Of a stretch of 18,173 nt of DNA, positions 1 to 7,900 are shown in pieces. A program made the position numbers and the translations under genes. Below the pieces are notes generated by a model. That model saw nothing but the letters and a program-made list of their open reading frames with translations. It did not search any database and was not told the DNA's origin. Numbering within the stretch: the stretch's first letter is position 1; each line of letters begins with the position of its first letter. This DNA comes from an uncultured Lachnobacterium sp. (GTDB lineage Bacteria > Bacillota > Clostridia > Lachnospirales > Lachnospiraceae), in contig URLU01000023.1 of the NCBI GenBank assembly GCA_900548765.1, positions 1 to 18,173 on the forward strand, read 5' to 3'.

Positions 1-723
1 ACCTATCACAATCACCATTCCGTGGTAACTTGCATAATTATCAAATATATTTGTCACAAGCATTGATAATCTGTCCGCTACAATAAGCTTTTTAAATAAG
101 CCCCAGAATATCCTTATACATCCCTGTGATAAGTTTTCACCTTTAAGTGATCTGCCTTCCCATAGTTCATCTGCAGTCTGGGAATACAAGGCAATTGGTC
201 CCTCCATTATTTGTGGGAAAAAGCCCAGAAACAATGCAACTTTGCCTGGATTTTTTTCTGCCTCCACCTTGTTCCAGTACACATCAGCCATATATCCAAT
301 GGCTTCAAGAGTATAAAACGAAATTCCTATCGGGATTAAAAAGGTCTTAACATTCAAATAAAAACCACTCGTTACATGAGTTAATATCTTATCAATATTT
401 ACGGCAAAGAAATTGTAGTATTTAAGATAAACCAGTATTCCAAGGAGAACTGCTATTCCAAATATTAATACCCTTTTTCTTCTCTTTTTCGCCATTTTTT
501 TATCATCGCACTGCTTTTTGATAAGTTCCATCCAGACTGTTATATAATGCGTAAACAGTGATGTAACAATTAAATATATCACAAGCTTCCCACTGATTGT
601 CCAAAAGAATACATAACTTGCCAGAAGCAGGGTACACCATCTGTATTTTGCTGATGTAAGCTGATATGCCAAAAGCACTACCGGCAAGAAAACAAATAAA
701 TATAAAGGTTGACAGTATGACAT
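1..723 (-). CDS. MBOAT family membrane O-acyltransferase, DltB-like (C-terminus beyond window)
   Basis: The reverse strand is open from an ATG at 723 to the window edge, giving 241 residues without a stop. The protein is strongly hydrophobic, with likely membrane segments near residues 6-21, 30-58 and 85-100. It carries the conserved MBOAT block around 131-180, with PIGISFYTLE, a GYMADVYW stretch and FFPQIMEGPI, as in DltB and alginate AlgI. The catalytic histidine of the family would lie further on and is not in the window. The gene starts one base after the carrier-protein stop, with an AGGAG about 8 bases upstream, so it is translated with that gene. MBOAT proteins of this class move an acyl group from an intracellular carrier to an extracytoplasmic acceptor. 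Here the donor is presumably the carrier encoded just upstream. The acceptor is not known. A DltD-like partner could follow outside the window. Confidence 0.92.
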   Translation of the reverse strand, partial: MSYCQPLYLFVFLPVVLLAYQLTSAKYRWCTLLLASYVFFWTISGKLVIYLIVTSLFTHYITVWMELIKKQCDDKKMAKKRRKRVLIFGIAVLLGILVYLKYYNFFAVNIDKILTHVTSGFYLNVKTFLIPIGISFYTLEAIGYMADVYWNKVEAEKNPGKVALFLGFFPQIMEGPIALYSQTADELWEGRSLKGENLSQGCIRIFWGLFKKLIVADRLSMLVTNIFDNYASYHGMVIVIG

Positions 724-724
724 C

Positions 725-952
725 CTAGTTCTCCTGAAGTCTTGTTATCATTTTCCACATTGCCTCTACCGAATTTAAATTCTCCGGCACTATTTCAGAA
801 GCTTCAATATCGATATCAAACTGATCTGTCAGCTCAGATATCAGTGATATAACCATAAATGAATCCATTATTCTATCATCTATTAAATTGTCAGTGTTCT
901 CCCAGTCAATACTGTCATCCATATCATTCAAAATTCTAATTAATTCTTCCAT
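725..952 (-). CDS. Small acyl/aminoacyl carrier protein, DltC-like
   Basis: This is a 75-residue acidic helical protein with the carrier motif RIMDSF. The serine (residue 31 from this start) is the expected phosphopantetheine attachment site, and the hydrophobic helix MVISLISELTDQFDI follows it as in DltC and other carriers. Two ATGs are in frame, at 961 and 952. A GGAGG lies directly against the first but nine bases before the second, so I prefer 952 (protein beginning MEELIRIL). Either start lies inside the 3' end of the decarboxylase gene, an overlap of 17 bases from 952, which indicates translational coupling. In this operon it should accept the residue activated by the adenylating enzyme at 2132-3643 and present it to the MBOAT protein. 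The amino acid or amine it carries is not determined by the sequence. Confidence 0.9.
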   Translation of the reverse strand: MEELIRILNDMDDSIDWENTDNLIDDRIMDSFMVISLISELTDQFDIDIEASEIVPENLNSVEAMWKMITRLQEN

Positions 953-2132
953 TATTATCATCCTCCATATTTAATCTATAGGTATTTTGTTCTTTGCGCA
1001 CTATCTTAAAACCAGATTTTGCAGAATACATAATTACAGCAGGCAGCTCATGGCTTAAAAAGAGTGACATTCCCTCAGTCATCGCATATGCACCCACATT
1101 TTCAAAAATAATCACATCTCCTATTTTCGGTTTAGTTAATTCAAGTCTCTGAATCAAGACGTCATTTGCCGTACATAGGGAACCGCAAATTGTCCATACT
1201 TCCGGTTCTCCATAATTTTTTCTACTATCGTATATGCATTTGGGCTGATACATTCCTCTAATCTGTCCATCATAATTCAGCTGATGTATACCGCCATCAA
1301 CTATACAGTAATTTTTATTTCTGTTTCTTTTTATATCCAAAATTCCTGTCATATAGTATCCACAGGATGCAGACAGTCCACGCCCCATCTCAAGGGTTAC
1401 TTTTCCTTTCCATTTCATTTTGGATAAGGCACAATTAATTGTATCCAAATCTTCCTGCAGAGTATCTCTCTGCCCATCGAAATAAGCAACAGCAAGCCCT
1501 GGTCCGTATTCAAGTTCTCCAATATCAAATCCATATTTTTCTTCTATTTTCAGGCAAAAATCATTAAGGTCATTTAACTCTTTTTCAAATTTTTTATTGC
1601 TCTTCTTCTGCGTTCCTGAAAAGTAATGAATTCCCTTAATTTCAAGTAATGGATAATCATTCGCAGAGCCGATTATGTCTGCTATAGTTTCCTCATCCAT
1701 TCCAAACTGATTACCACTGGTCAGCCTCAAATACACCTTAAGTCTTTCATTATGAGCTTCACTCCACCTTGCAAAACACTGCAATTGTTCTATTGACTCC
1801 ACTGTATATGAACACTTTCCACCATAAGTATTCATTATTTTTGTGATATCTGCTTTCATTTTCAATACACCGGATATTAGCAGTTTCTCAGGAGCCAGTT
1901 TTAATCTGTTACAGATTTCAAACTCTCCCATGGAACATACTTCAATCCTGTCCGTAATCTCTGACATAATTTCTGTCAAAAAAGGATTTGCCTTTATTGC
2001 ATAACATATATTTACATCATGTGGAAGGTTATCCCTAAAAAAAACCACTCTGCTTTTCAGCTCATCCAAATCAAACATATAAAATGGTGTCTTATAACTT
2101 TCAACTGCATGTTGCAGACAATCCATGTCCAT
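936..2132 (-). CDS. Fold-type III PLP-dependent decarboxylase (DAP/ornithine decarboxylase superfamily)
   Basis: This 398-residue protein has an alanine-racemase-type barrel and a C-terminal beta domain. The PLP lysine is K47 in YAIKANP. Other family marks are H169 in GIHYFSG, the EMGRG phosphate-binding segment (E248, R251), and C320-TAN-D324, which matches the Cys and Asp that complete the second subunit's active site in diaminopimelate decarboxylase. NVGAYAMTEG near 346-354 supplies the conserved tyrosine. It starts at the last base of the upstream adenylating gene (stop and start overlap at 2132) and overlaps the carrier gene, so it is an integral member of the operon. A housekeeping lysA role is unlikely in this context. 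By analogy with BtrK of butirosin biosynthesis, a family member that decarboxylates a carrier-bound glutamyl group, it may act on a carrier-linked or free amino acid. Racemase activity cannot be excluded. Confidence 0.9.
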   Translation of the reverse strand: MDMDCLQHAVESYKTPFYMFDLDELKSRVVFFRDNLPHDVNICYAIKANPFLTEIMSEITDRIEVCSMGEFEICNRLKLAPEKLLISGVLKMKADITKIMNTYGGKCSYTVESIEQLQCFARWSEAHNERLKVYLRLTSGNQFGMDEETIADIIGSANDYPLLEIKGIHYFSGTQKKSNKKFEKELNDLNDFCLKIEEKYGFDIGELEYGPGLAVAYFDGQRDTLQEDLDTINCALSKMKWKGKVTLEMGRGLSASCGYYMTGILDIKRNRNKNYCIVDGGIHQLNYDGQIRGMYQPKCIYDSRKNYGEPEVWTICGSLCTANDVLIQRLELTKPKIGDVIIFENVGAYAMTEGMSLFLSHELPAVIMYSAKSGFKIVRKEQNTYRLNMEDDNNGRIN

Positions 2133-3643
2133 TACATCATCACCTCCTGTCTGTTCATAAAGTATTTTCTGTCCGTTTTCCCATTTTTATTTAATGGCAT
2201 ATCTTCCACTTTCACAATAGTATGAGGTATCATATATGCTGGTAATTTTCTTTTAAGACTTGATTTTATCTCATTTTCCTTTGCATTTCCAAGATAAAAA
2301 CCTACAAGCCTGTTTCTTTTTTTATTCATAAAACAACAGCTTTTCTCAACTCCCGGCAGTTGATTTAGGGCATGCTCAATTTCTTCAAGCTCAATCCGAT
2401 GCCCCATGTGTTTAATCTGAAAATCCTTCCTTCCAGCGAAAAACAGGTTTCCAGTCTCATCATAACGAGCCATGTCACCCGTAAAGTAGCATCTTTTTGT
2501 TTCTCCATTTATATCTATCTGACGAAATTTTCTGTCTGTTTCTGTTTTATTATTATAGTATCCTCTTGCAAGAGATTCTCCTACAACGCATATTTCTCCT
2601 GTCACTCCCGGATTATTGATTTCATGTCCATTTTCATCCATAAGCAGAATTTTTCTTCCTTCAAAAGCCTTTCCAAGCGGCAACAGCTCATTGTCCTCAA
2701 ATGTCCTGTCTACTCTGTAATACATACAGTTACACGTTATCTCAGATGGTCCATAAAGGTTAACAAATTCTGCATCAGGTAATGCCTGCTGCCATAATTT
2801 GAGCTGTTTAATCGGCATTACTTCTCCACTAAACATCACACGTTTTACCTCCACCGGCACCCTGTAGCTGAGACCTTTCATGCATGATACAATGGTAAGG
2901 GCAGAAACAGCCCACACCAGAGAATTAATATGTTTATCACATATATAATCCAAAAGCCTTGGCGGTACAGAAAACAGTTTTGTAGGTATTATTACAAGTT
3001 CTGCTCCAGTCATTACGCAGGTATATATATCCTTTACAGAGACATCAAAATCAAATGGTGCCTGATTTCCCACTATATCCTTGTCCGTAAAATTAAAAGT
3101 TTGAGAAAAATGTCCTATAAAATCCATGACCGCTTTGTGGCTTACAGCTATACACTTTGGTTTTCCTGTAGAACCTGATGTAAAAATGCCATATAGAAGG
3201 TCATCTTCCTTGCAGTTATTTCTGACCACCATTAATTTTTTACCATCAATGTCCGTTTGAATTATCTCTTCAACCAGACACTTTTTATCTCCGTATCCTG
3301 TTTCATCTATCAGCTTTTCATTCTCGGCATAAGTAACTATTATTTGCGGTGACAATGCCATAAAAATATCATGCATCCTGTCTAGTGGCTGTTTAGGATC
3401 TACCATTACATAAAAGCAGCCTGCATACACAACCCCAAACATTACAGCCAGAGTCACAGAACTCTTGTCTGCTACTATTGCAATTGGCTTTTCCCTGTCT
3501 GTTTTTGCGCACAATGCTGTTCCGATCTGTTTTGACAACATTTGTAATTCCTTCCAGGTCATACAGATATTTCCATCGTCAACCGCAATCTTTTCTCCAT
3601 GATTTTTTACTGTATTGTCCAGATAATCTAAAATACTTTTCAT
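2132..3643 (-). CDS. Stand-alone amino acid adenylating enzyme, DltA-like
   Basis: This is a 503-residue ANL-family enzyme of DltA length. Core motifs in order are the P-loop TSGSTGKPK (155-163), the A4 segment PFDFDVSVKD (197-206), A5 NLYGPSEITC (295-304), A7 YFTGD (386-390), A8 GRKDFQIKHMGHRIE (404-418) and the A10 lysine K489 in NKNGKTDR. D200 is the aspartate that binds an alpha-amino group in amino-acid-activating enzymes, so the substrate is probably an amino acid or amine acid rather than a fatty acid. Aligned by eye to the usual pocket positions, it reads D200, V201, K204, then S272, L296, C304 and N305, unlike DltA at several positions. A dltA name is therefore not justified. No good ribosome site sits close to the ATG: AAAGGAG is about 15 bases away. 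An in-frame stop three codons before the ATG fixes this as the first possible start. It is the first gene of the operon. Confidence 0.92.
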   Translation of the reverse strand: MKSILDYLDNTVKNHGEKIAVDDGNICMTWKELQMLSKQIGTALCAKTDREKPIAIVADKSSVTLAVMFGVVYAGCFYVMVDPKQPLDRMHDIFMALSPQIIVTYAENEKLIDETGYGDKKCLVEEIIQTDIDGKKLMVVRNNCKEDDLLYGIFTSGSTGKPKCIAVSHKAVMDFIGHFSQTFNFTDKDIVGNQAPFDFDVSVKDIYTCVMTGAELVIIPTKLFSVPPRLLDYICDKHINSLVWAVSALTIVSCMKGLSYRVPVEVKRVMFSGEVMPIKQLKLWQQALPDAEFVNLYGPSEITCNCMYYRVDRTFEDNELLPLGKAFEGRKILLMDENGHEINNPGVTGEICVVGESLARGYYNNKTETDRKFRQIDINGETKRCYFTGDMARYDETGNLFFAGRKDFQIKHMGHRIELEEIEHALNQLPGVEKSCCFMNKKRNRLVGFYLGNAKENEIKSSLKRKLPAYMIPHTIVKVEDMPLNKNGKTDRKYFMNRQEVMM

Positions 3644-3726
3644 CTTTTTATATTAATGACTCCTTTCACCGCTTATATTATGCCTTTCATTTCTTACCAG
3701 TTTCTGAATCAATTCTTAACAAATCT
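3644..3726. other. Leader and promoter region of the dlt-like operon
   Basis: This non-coding stretch separates the upstream terminator from the first operon gene. It must hold the operon promoter. Several AT-rich hexamers such as CATAAT are present on the minus strand, but none pairs with a good -35 at 16-18 bases, so I do not name a promoter. Confidence 0.4.
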
Positions 3727-3776
3727 AAAAAGGACTTCAGTGTACACATAATTCGTATACGCTGAAGTTCTTTTTT
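3727..3776 (-). terminator. Rho-independent terminator after the chemotaxis-receptor-like gene
   Basis: The arms AGGACTTCAG and CTGAAGTTCT pair around a loop, with further GTAC/GTATAC pairing possible inside. A runs lie on one side and T runs on the other, so it can work in both directions. It lies 25 bases beyond the receptor gene stop and before the dlt-like operon, separating the two transcription units. Confidence 0.75.
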
Positions 3777-3800
3777 CTCTTAACTCTATTAAGCTGTTAT

Positions 3801-4784
3801 TTATATGCCGTCCGCTATTTTATGTGCCAGTATCTCAATCCCTTCGTTCTCAACGCCGATATCTGACAGGGCACTTGCAACTCCTGCAATCTCGTCATTC
3901 AAGGTTGTCACCGCATTTGCTGACTGGGATGTGGCATTTTTTATTGCTTCAACCGATCTGGTGGAATCCTCCACCTGCTTTAAGAGGTTCTGCGACATGA
4001 ATGAAAAATCCTGCATCTTATCAAACATAATCTTGGAATCTGCCTGATATTTACGTCCCACCTCTACGAGCTGTGCGTAACTGCCCATTGTCTTATCCTT
4101 CATGAACTCCACAACGTTATTTGCCTCCTGGGCTAGACCTGTGACAGCACTTAAAACTGTATTGGATATTTCCTTAATCTGGCTGGCTGTGGTACTTGAA
4201 CTGGCTGCAAGCTTGGTAATCTCATCTGCAACAACTGCAAAACCCTTGCCAGCATCACCTGCATGGGCAGCCTCTGTTGAGGCATTAAGTGCAAGCAGAT
4301 TGGTCTGGTCTGCGATCTCCATAATGTCTGCCGTAAGGTCAAGGATTTTCTCTGCAGCTTTGGATTGTTCGATTTTTTCCATGAGTGCAATCTCAACTGC
4401 ATCTGCCCTCTCTCCAACTGAAGCCCTCTCCTTCTCAGACTTTGTCATGATATCGTAGGCTTCGTTGTTACTGTTCTGAGCATAATCAGCACCTTCTTTT
4501 GCCTCCTCGCTCATGCCCTCAAAGGACGACTCCATATCCTCCATGACATTTGCGATTTCTATTACGCTTGCATTCATTTCCTGAATATATGCGCTGTACT
4601 GCTGCATAATATCAGAAATATTGTCAGTATCACCCGACACCTTACTGACATGTTTTTTCACTGCAGCAATAGATGCTGCAAGCTTTTGTGCGTCTGATGA
4701 AACCTCTGCAAGAAGCTTTTCTAATTCTGCCTGCTGACTTCCCTCATTCGAAACAGCTTTTGTATCTTTCTTAAACAATCCCAT
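3801..4784 (-). CDS. Soluble methyl-accepting chemotaxis protein-like signalling protein
   Basis: This 327-residue protein is almost entirely helical coiled coil. The chemoreceptor hairpin tip, which docks CheA and CheW, is clear at 154-193: IMEIADQTNLLALNAST, then EAAHAGDAGKGFAVVADEI. Compared with the usual LNAAIEAARAGE it has S, T, H and D substitutions. There is no signal peptide, no membrane segment, no HAMP domain and no recognisable sensor domain. The N-terminal 60 residues are low-complexity and charged (MGLFKKDTK). It should therefore be cytoplasmic, modulating CheA activity or interacting with other receptors. No other chemotaxis gene is nearby. The start at 4784 has only a weak CAGGG upstream. 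It lies 65 bases beyond the aminotransferase and ends in the terminator at 3727-3776. Confidence 0.9.
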   Translation of the reverse strand: MGLFKKDTKAVSNEGSQQAELEKLLAEVSSDAQKLAASIAAVKKHVSKVSGDTDNISDIMQQYSAYIQEMNASVIEIANVMEDMESSFEGMSEEAKEGADYAQNSNNEAYDIMTKSEKERASVGERADAVEIALMEKIEQSKAAEKILDLTADIMEIADQTNLLALNASTEAAHAGDAGKGFAVVADEITKLAASSSTTASQIKEISNTVLSAVTGLAQEANNVVEFMKDKTMGSYAQLVEVGRKYQADSKIMFDKMQDFSFMSQNLLKQVEDSTRSVEAIKNATSQSANAVTTLNDEIAGVASALSDIGVENEGIEILAHKIADGI

Positions 4785-4849
4785 TTGTATACCCTGCTTT
4801 CAATTTTCAGAAAATTTATACAACTCTAGGATTCATTATACCAAAAGTA

Positions 4850-6136
4850 CTATTTATTCTCAAGTATTTTATTGACACTTACAAGTCTTGTTACTGTTAC
4901 AAATACCTGAGCTGCCTTTGTAAGCTCCTCAAGAGAAGGAAATGTTGGTGCAATTCTGATTACAGAATCCTCTGGATCCTTCTTGTATGGGAATGGAGAG
5001 CCTGCGCCTGTCAGTACAACTCCTGCCTCTTTACATTTTGCAACAATATCCTTTGCGCAGCCTGGAAGGGCTTTAAATCCGATAAAATATCCTCCCATTG
5101 GCTTAATCCATGTGCCTATTCCTCTTGATGCCGCTTCCCTGGTAAGGAGCTCATCAAGCATATCAAATTTAGGTCTGATAAGGGCTGCCTGTTTGCTCAT
5201 ATGAGCCTTGATTCCATCCATATCTTTGAAATAAAGTACATGGCGGAGCTGGTTGGTCTTATCATGTCCGATTGTCTGGATTGTGAGCCGCTTCTTTATA
5301 TCCTCAACATTTGCCTTTGATGTAGAAATTGCTGCAATTCCTGCACCAGGGAAGCTGATTTTGCTTGTTGAACAGAACTCAAATACCATGTCCGGATTTC
5401 CATTTTCCTCACAAAGGGATAAAATATCAGGAATCTCTGCCTGATTGTCATCATAGAGATGATGTACTGCGTAGGCATTGTCCCAGAAAATTCTGAAGTC
5501 CGCTGCTGCTGGCTTTAAGGCTGCAAAACGCTTAACTGTCTCATCTGAATACACGATTCCATCCGGATTAGAGTATTTAGGTACACACCAGATACCTTTT
5601 ACAGACTCATCATTATTTACATACTCTTCCACCATATCCATGTCTGGACCATCTGCTGTCATTGGGATGTTAATCATCTCAATTCCAAACTCCTCTGTTA
5701 TGGCAAAATGTCTGTCATAGCCAGGTACAGGGCAGAGGAATTTCACCTTGTCAAGCTTACACCATGGAGTATTTCCACATAATCCAAAAAGCTCTGCTCT
5801 GGCAACCTGATCATACATGATATTAAGACTTGAGTTACCATATACAATAACATTTTCCGGCTTTGTTCCAACCATATCTGCAACAAGCTTCTTAGCCTCC
5901 GGGATTCCGTCCAGACAGCCATAGTTACGAAGCTCTAAGCCATTTTCACTTTTTAATACCGACTTGGAATTAAGAACATCAAGCATTGGCATTGTAAGAT
6001 CAAGCTGGTCTGTACCCGGTTTTCCTCTGGACATATCGAGGTTAAGCTTCATGTCCTTTATATTCTGAAACTCTGCCTCAAGCGCTGTCTTCTCCTCAAG
6101 TAATTCTTCCTTTGTCATGTCCTGATACTTTTTCAT
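4850..6136 (-). CDS. Class I PLP aminotransferase, aspartate aminotransferase of the MocR-like/AspT type
   Basis: This 428-residue fold-type I enzyme has the PLP lysine K259 in STSKISFPGAG. The NPDG loop is at 190-193, DNAY at 219-222, and the substrate-carboxylate arginine lies in VIRIAPTFPS near 394. The early motif LDMSRGKPGTDQLDL and the distinct spacing match the Aminotran_MocR family (PF12897), which includes the aspartate aminotransferase AspT of Corynebacterium glutamicum. It is not the common AspC group. It has no DNA-binding domain, so it is an enzyme rather than a MocR regulator. The expected reaction is aspartate plus 2-oxoglutarate to oxaloacetate plus glutamate. The start is supported by AGGAGG seven bases before the ATG. 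Specificity for aspartate is inferred from the family only. Confidence 0.9.
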   Translation of the reverse strand: MKKYQDMTKEELLEEKTALEAEFQNIKDMKLNLDMSRGKPGTDQLDLTMPMLDVLNSKSVLKSENGLELRNYGCLDGIPEAKKLVADMVGTKPENVIVYGNSSLNIMYDQVARAELFGLCGNTPWCKLDKVKFLCPVPGYDRHFAITEEFGIEMINIPMTADGPDMDMVEEYVNNDESVKGIWCVPKYSNPDGIVYSDETVKRFAALKPAAADFRIFWDNAYAVHHLYDDNQAEIPDILSLCEENGNPDMVFEFCSTSKISFPGAGIAAISTSKANVEDIKKRLTIQTIGHDKTNQLRHVLYFKDMDGIKAHMSKQAALIRPKFDMLDELLTREAASRGIGTWIKPMGGYFIGFKALPGCAKDIVAKCKEAGVVLTGAGSPFPYKKDPEDSVIRIAPTFPSLEELTKAAQVFVTVTRLVSVNKILENK

Positions 6137-6250
6137 CTCTGTCCTCCTAGTTTTATATATGTTTTACTTCATTATTAACTCATTTACCGAATCAGATTGT
6201 ATACAGCATATATCTGCATATAATCTACATAATATCATTCTGATAATACA

Positions 6251-7576
6251 TCACTCCGCCTCATCATGAAGCTTTCTCATATGGGCTTTCATCTGCGCCT
6301 CATAGCCCAAATCACCCGGCTCATAAAATACCTGGTCTGTAAGTCCATCCGGCAGATACTGCTGCTTCACATAGTGGTTTGGATAATCATGGGCATACTG
6401 GTATCCCACGCCATGTCCCAGCTTCTGTGCTGAACCATAATGTGCATCCTGCAGATGTGTTGGTACCGGCGGTGTCTTTGTGGACTGCACAACTCCCATT
6501 GCTTTACTTATGGCTCCGTAGGCCGCATTGCTCTTAGGGGCACACGCCATATAGGTGACTGCCTGACTCAGTATAATCTGTGACTCCGGCATGCCAATCC
6601 GCTCCACTGCCTGTGCCGCCGCTGTGGCAACAACCAGGGCATTCGGATCTGCATTGCCTATATCCTCTGACGCAAGTATCATAATCCGCCTTGCGATGAA
6701 CTTTACATCCTCACCTGCATAGAGCATTCTCGCCAGATAATAAACTGCCGCATCCGGATCTGAGCCCCGCATGCTCTTTATAAATGCCGAGATGGTATCA
6801 TAATGATTGTCTCCCTTTTTATCATAGGATATGACTCTTTTTTGTATACATTCACTTGCCACATCTATTGTAATGTGTATGATTCCATCCTCTGAACGCT
6901 CTGTTGTAAGCACTCCCAGCTCTACTGCTGTAAGGGCTGCCCTGGCATCGCCATTTGACACATCTGCCAAAAACTCCAAAGCATCATCATCAATCTCTGC
7001 CTTATAGGAGCCCATGCCCTTTTTCACATCAGTTACCGCCCGCATAATCAGAGTCTTTATATCGTCCTTTGACAGCTTCTTAAGCTCGAATATAACCGAC
7101 CTGGACAGCAGAGCTCCATTAACCTCAAAGTAAGGATTCTCCGTTGTAGCTCCAATTAAAATGATTGTGCCATCCTCCACAAATGGGAGCAGATAGTCCT
7201 GTTGTCCCTTGTTGAAGCGGTGTATCTCGTCTACAAAAAGGATTGTCTTTTTGCCGAACATCCCCTGGTTATCCTTGGCCTTCGCCACAACATCCTCCAT
7301 GTCCTTCTTGCCGCTTGATGTGGCATTGATCTGCATGAATTCTGCGCTTGTGGTATGGGCAATCACCTTTGCGAGTGTGGTCTTGCCAGTTCCTGGTGGT
7401 CCATAAAATATGATAGAGCTGAGCTTATCCGCCTTTATGGCCCTGTACAGGAGCTTATCTTTGCCTATTATATGCTGCTGGCCCACTACCTCATCCAGAG
7501 TGGTAGGTCTCAGTCTTGACGCAAGTGGTGCTTCCGATTCCATATTCTGTTCTCTCATGTAATCGAATAAATCCAT
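6251..7576 (-). CDS. rarA: Replication-associated recombination protein A (AAA+ ATPase)
   Basis: This 441-residue protein matches RarA/MgsA along its full length. The Walker A GPPGTGKT is at 59-66, Walker B ILFVDEIHRFNK has the DE pair at 116-117, sensor 1 GATTENP is at 142-148, and SRS with the arginine finger is at 158-160. The C-terminal clamp-loader-like and tetramerisation region contains the family block MRGSDPDAAVYYLARML and then ASEDIGNADP. RarA acts at stalled replication forks and with single-strand-binding protein in recombination and gap handling. It is a single gene between clpB and the aminotransferase, with a probable terminator upstream (7661-7718), so it probably has its own AT-rich promoter. 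An AGAGGA lies about 12 bases before the ATG, a little far. No frame or motif defects were seen. Confidence 0.96.
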   Translation of the reverse strand: MDLFDYMREQNMESEAPLASRLRPTTLDEVVGQQHIIGKDKLLYRAIKADKLSSIIFYGPPGTGKTTLAKVIAHTTSAEFMQINATSSGKKDMEDVVAKAKDNQGMFGKKTILFVDEIHRFNKGQQDYLLPFVEDGTIILIGATTENPYFEVNGALLSRSVIFELKKLSKDDIKTLIMRAVTDVKKGMGSYKAEIDDDALEFLADVSNGDARAALTAVELGVLTTERSEDGIIHITIDVASECIQKRVISYDKKGDNHYDTISAFIKSMRGSDPDAAVYYLARMLYAGEDVKFIARRIMILASEDIGNADPNALVVATAAAQAVERIGMPESQIILSQAVTYMACAPKSNAAYGAISKAMGVVQSTKTPPVPTHLQDAHYGSAQKLGHGVGYQYAHDYPNHYVKQQYLPDGLTDQVFYEPGDLGYEAQMKAHMRKLHDEAE

Positions 7577-7660
7577 TTTGAATTATTTTCCTCTAAATCT
7601 TGCAAATTTCTGTATTTAATTAAATAAATGATTATTTTTTGTTTATTAAATGAATAATAA

Positions 7661-7718
7661 AGCGTCCAAAAATTCATTTTTTCTATTGTATAGAATACAT
7701 GAATTTCAGACGCTTTTC
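7661..7718 (-). terminator. Probable bidirectional terminator between clpB and rarA
   Basis: The arms AGCGTCCAAAAATTCAT (7661-7677) and ATGAATTTCAGACGCT (7699-7714) pair almost fully. T-rich sequence follows on both strands. It lies about 185 bases after the clpB stop and 85 bases before rarA. Confidence 0.6.
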
Positions 7719-7808
7719 AAGTGAGTATATTTTTTTCTACGTTATGTCACATTTAATGGCTTATTTTTCCAATATAATGTGCGTTTTTCCCAAGAGGACA
7801 CTTGTTTT

Positions 7809-7842
7809 CCAGTGGCAGACATTTTGCTCTTCCTGCCACCGG
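7809..7842 (-). repeat. Inverted repeat just downstream of clpB
   Basis: CCAGTGGCAG and CTGCCACCGG flank a 14-base loop. On the minus-strand RNA the single mismatch becomes a G-U pair, giving a 10-bp stem. It is not followed by a T run, so it fits a 3'-end stabilising hairpin better than a classic terminator. The core CTGCCAC/GTGGCAG resembles the palindromes in the repeats at 13151 and 18102. Confidence 0.55.
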
Positions 7843-7900
7843 CTTACTCTGTCATAATTGCCTATCCAAATATAAGCACAGCTGCTTCATGATTCTGGCA

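Larger units (their letters stand above)
7577..7900. other. Intergenic region between clpB and rarA
   Basis: The 324 bases without a supported gene contain two inverted repeats (7809-7842 and 7661-7718) and a very AT-rich tract (about 7610-7660) that probably holds the rarA promoter. Short open stretches on the minus strand at 7750-7890 lack a start codon in the long frame, so I do not call a gene. Confidence 0.6.

Noticed and set aside
147..350. Plus-strand open frame near the left edge
   Set aside because: It lies antisense to the MBOAT gene, which has clear family motifs in the opposite strand; the peptide has no recognisable features.
936..2132. Diaminopimelate decarboxylase lysA
   Set aside because: The superfamily fits, but operon context with a carrier protein and MBOAT and the divergent motifs argue against a lysine-biosynthesis assignment.
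2132..3643. dltA, D-alanine:carrier ligase
   Set aside because: Overall fold and length fit, but several pocket residues differ and an extra decarboxylase is in the operon, so D-alanine specificity is not supported.
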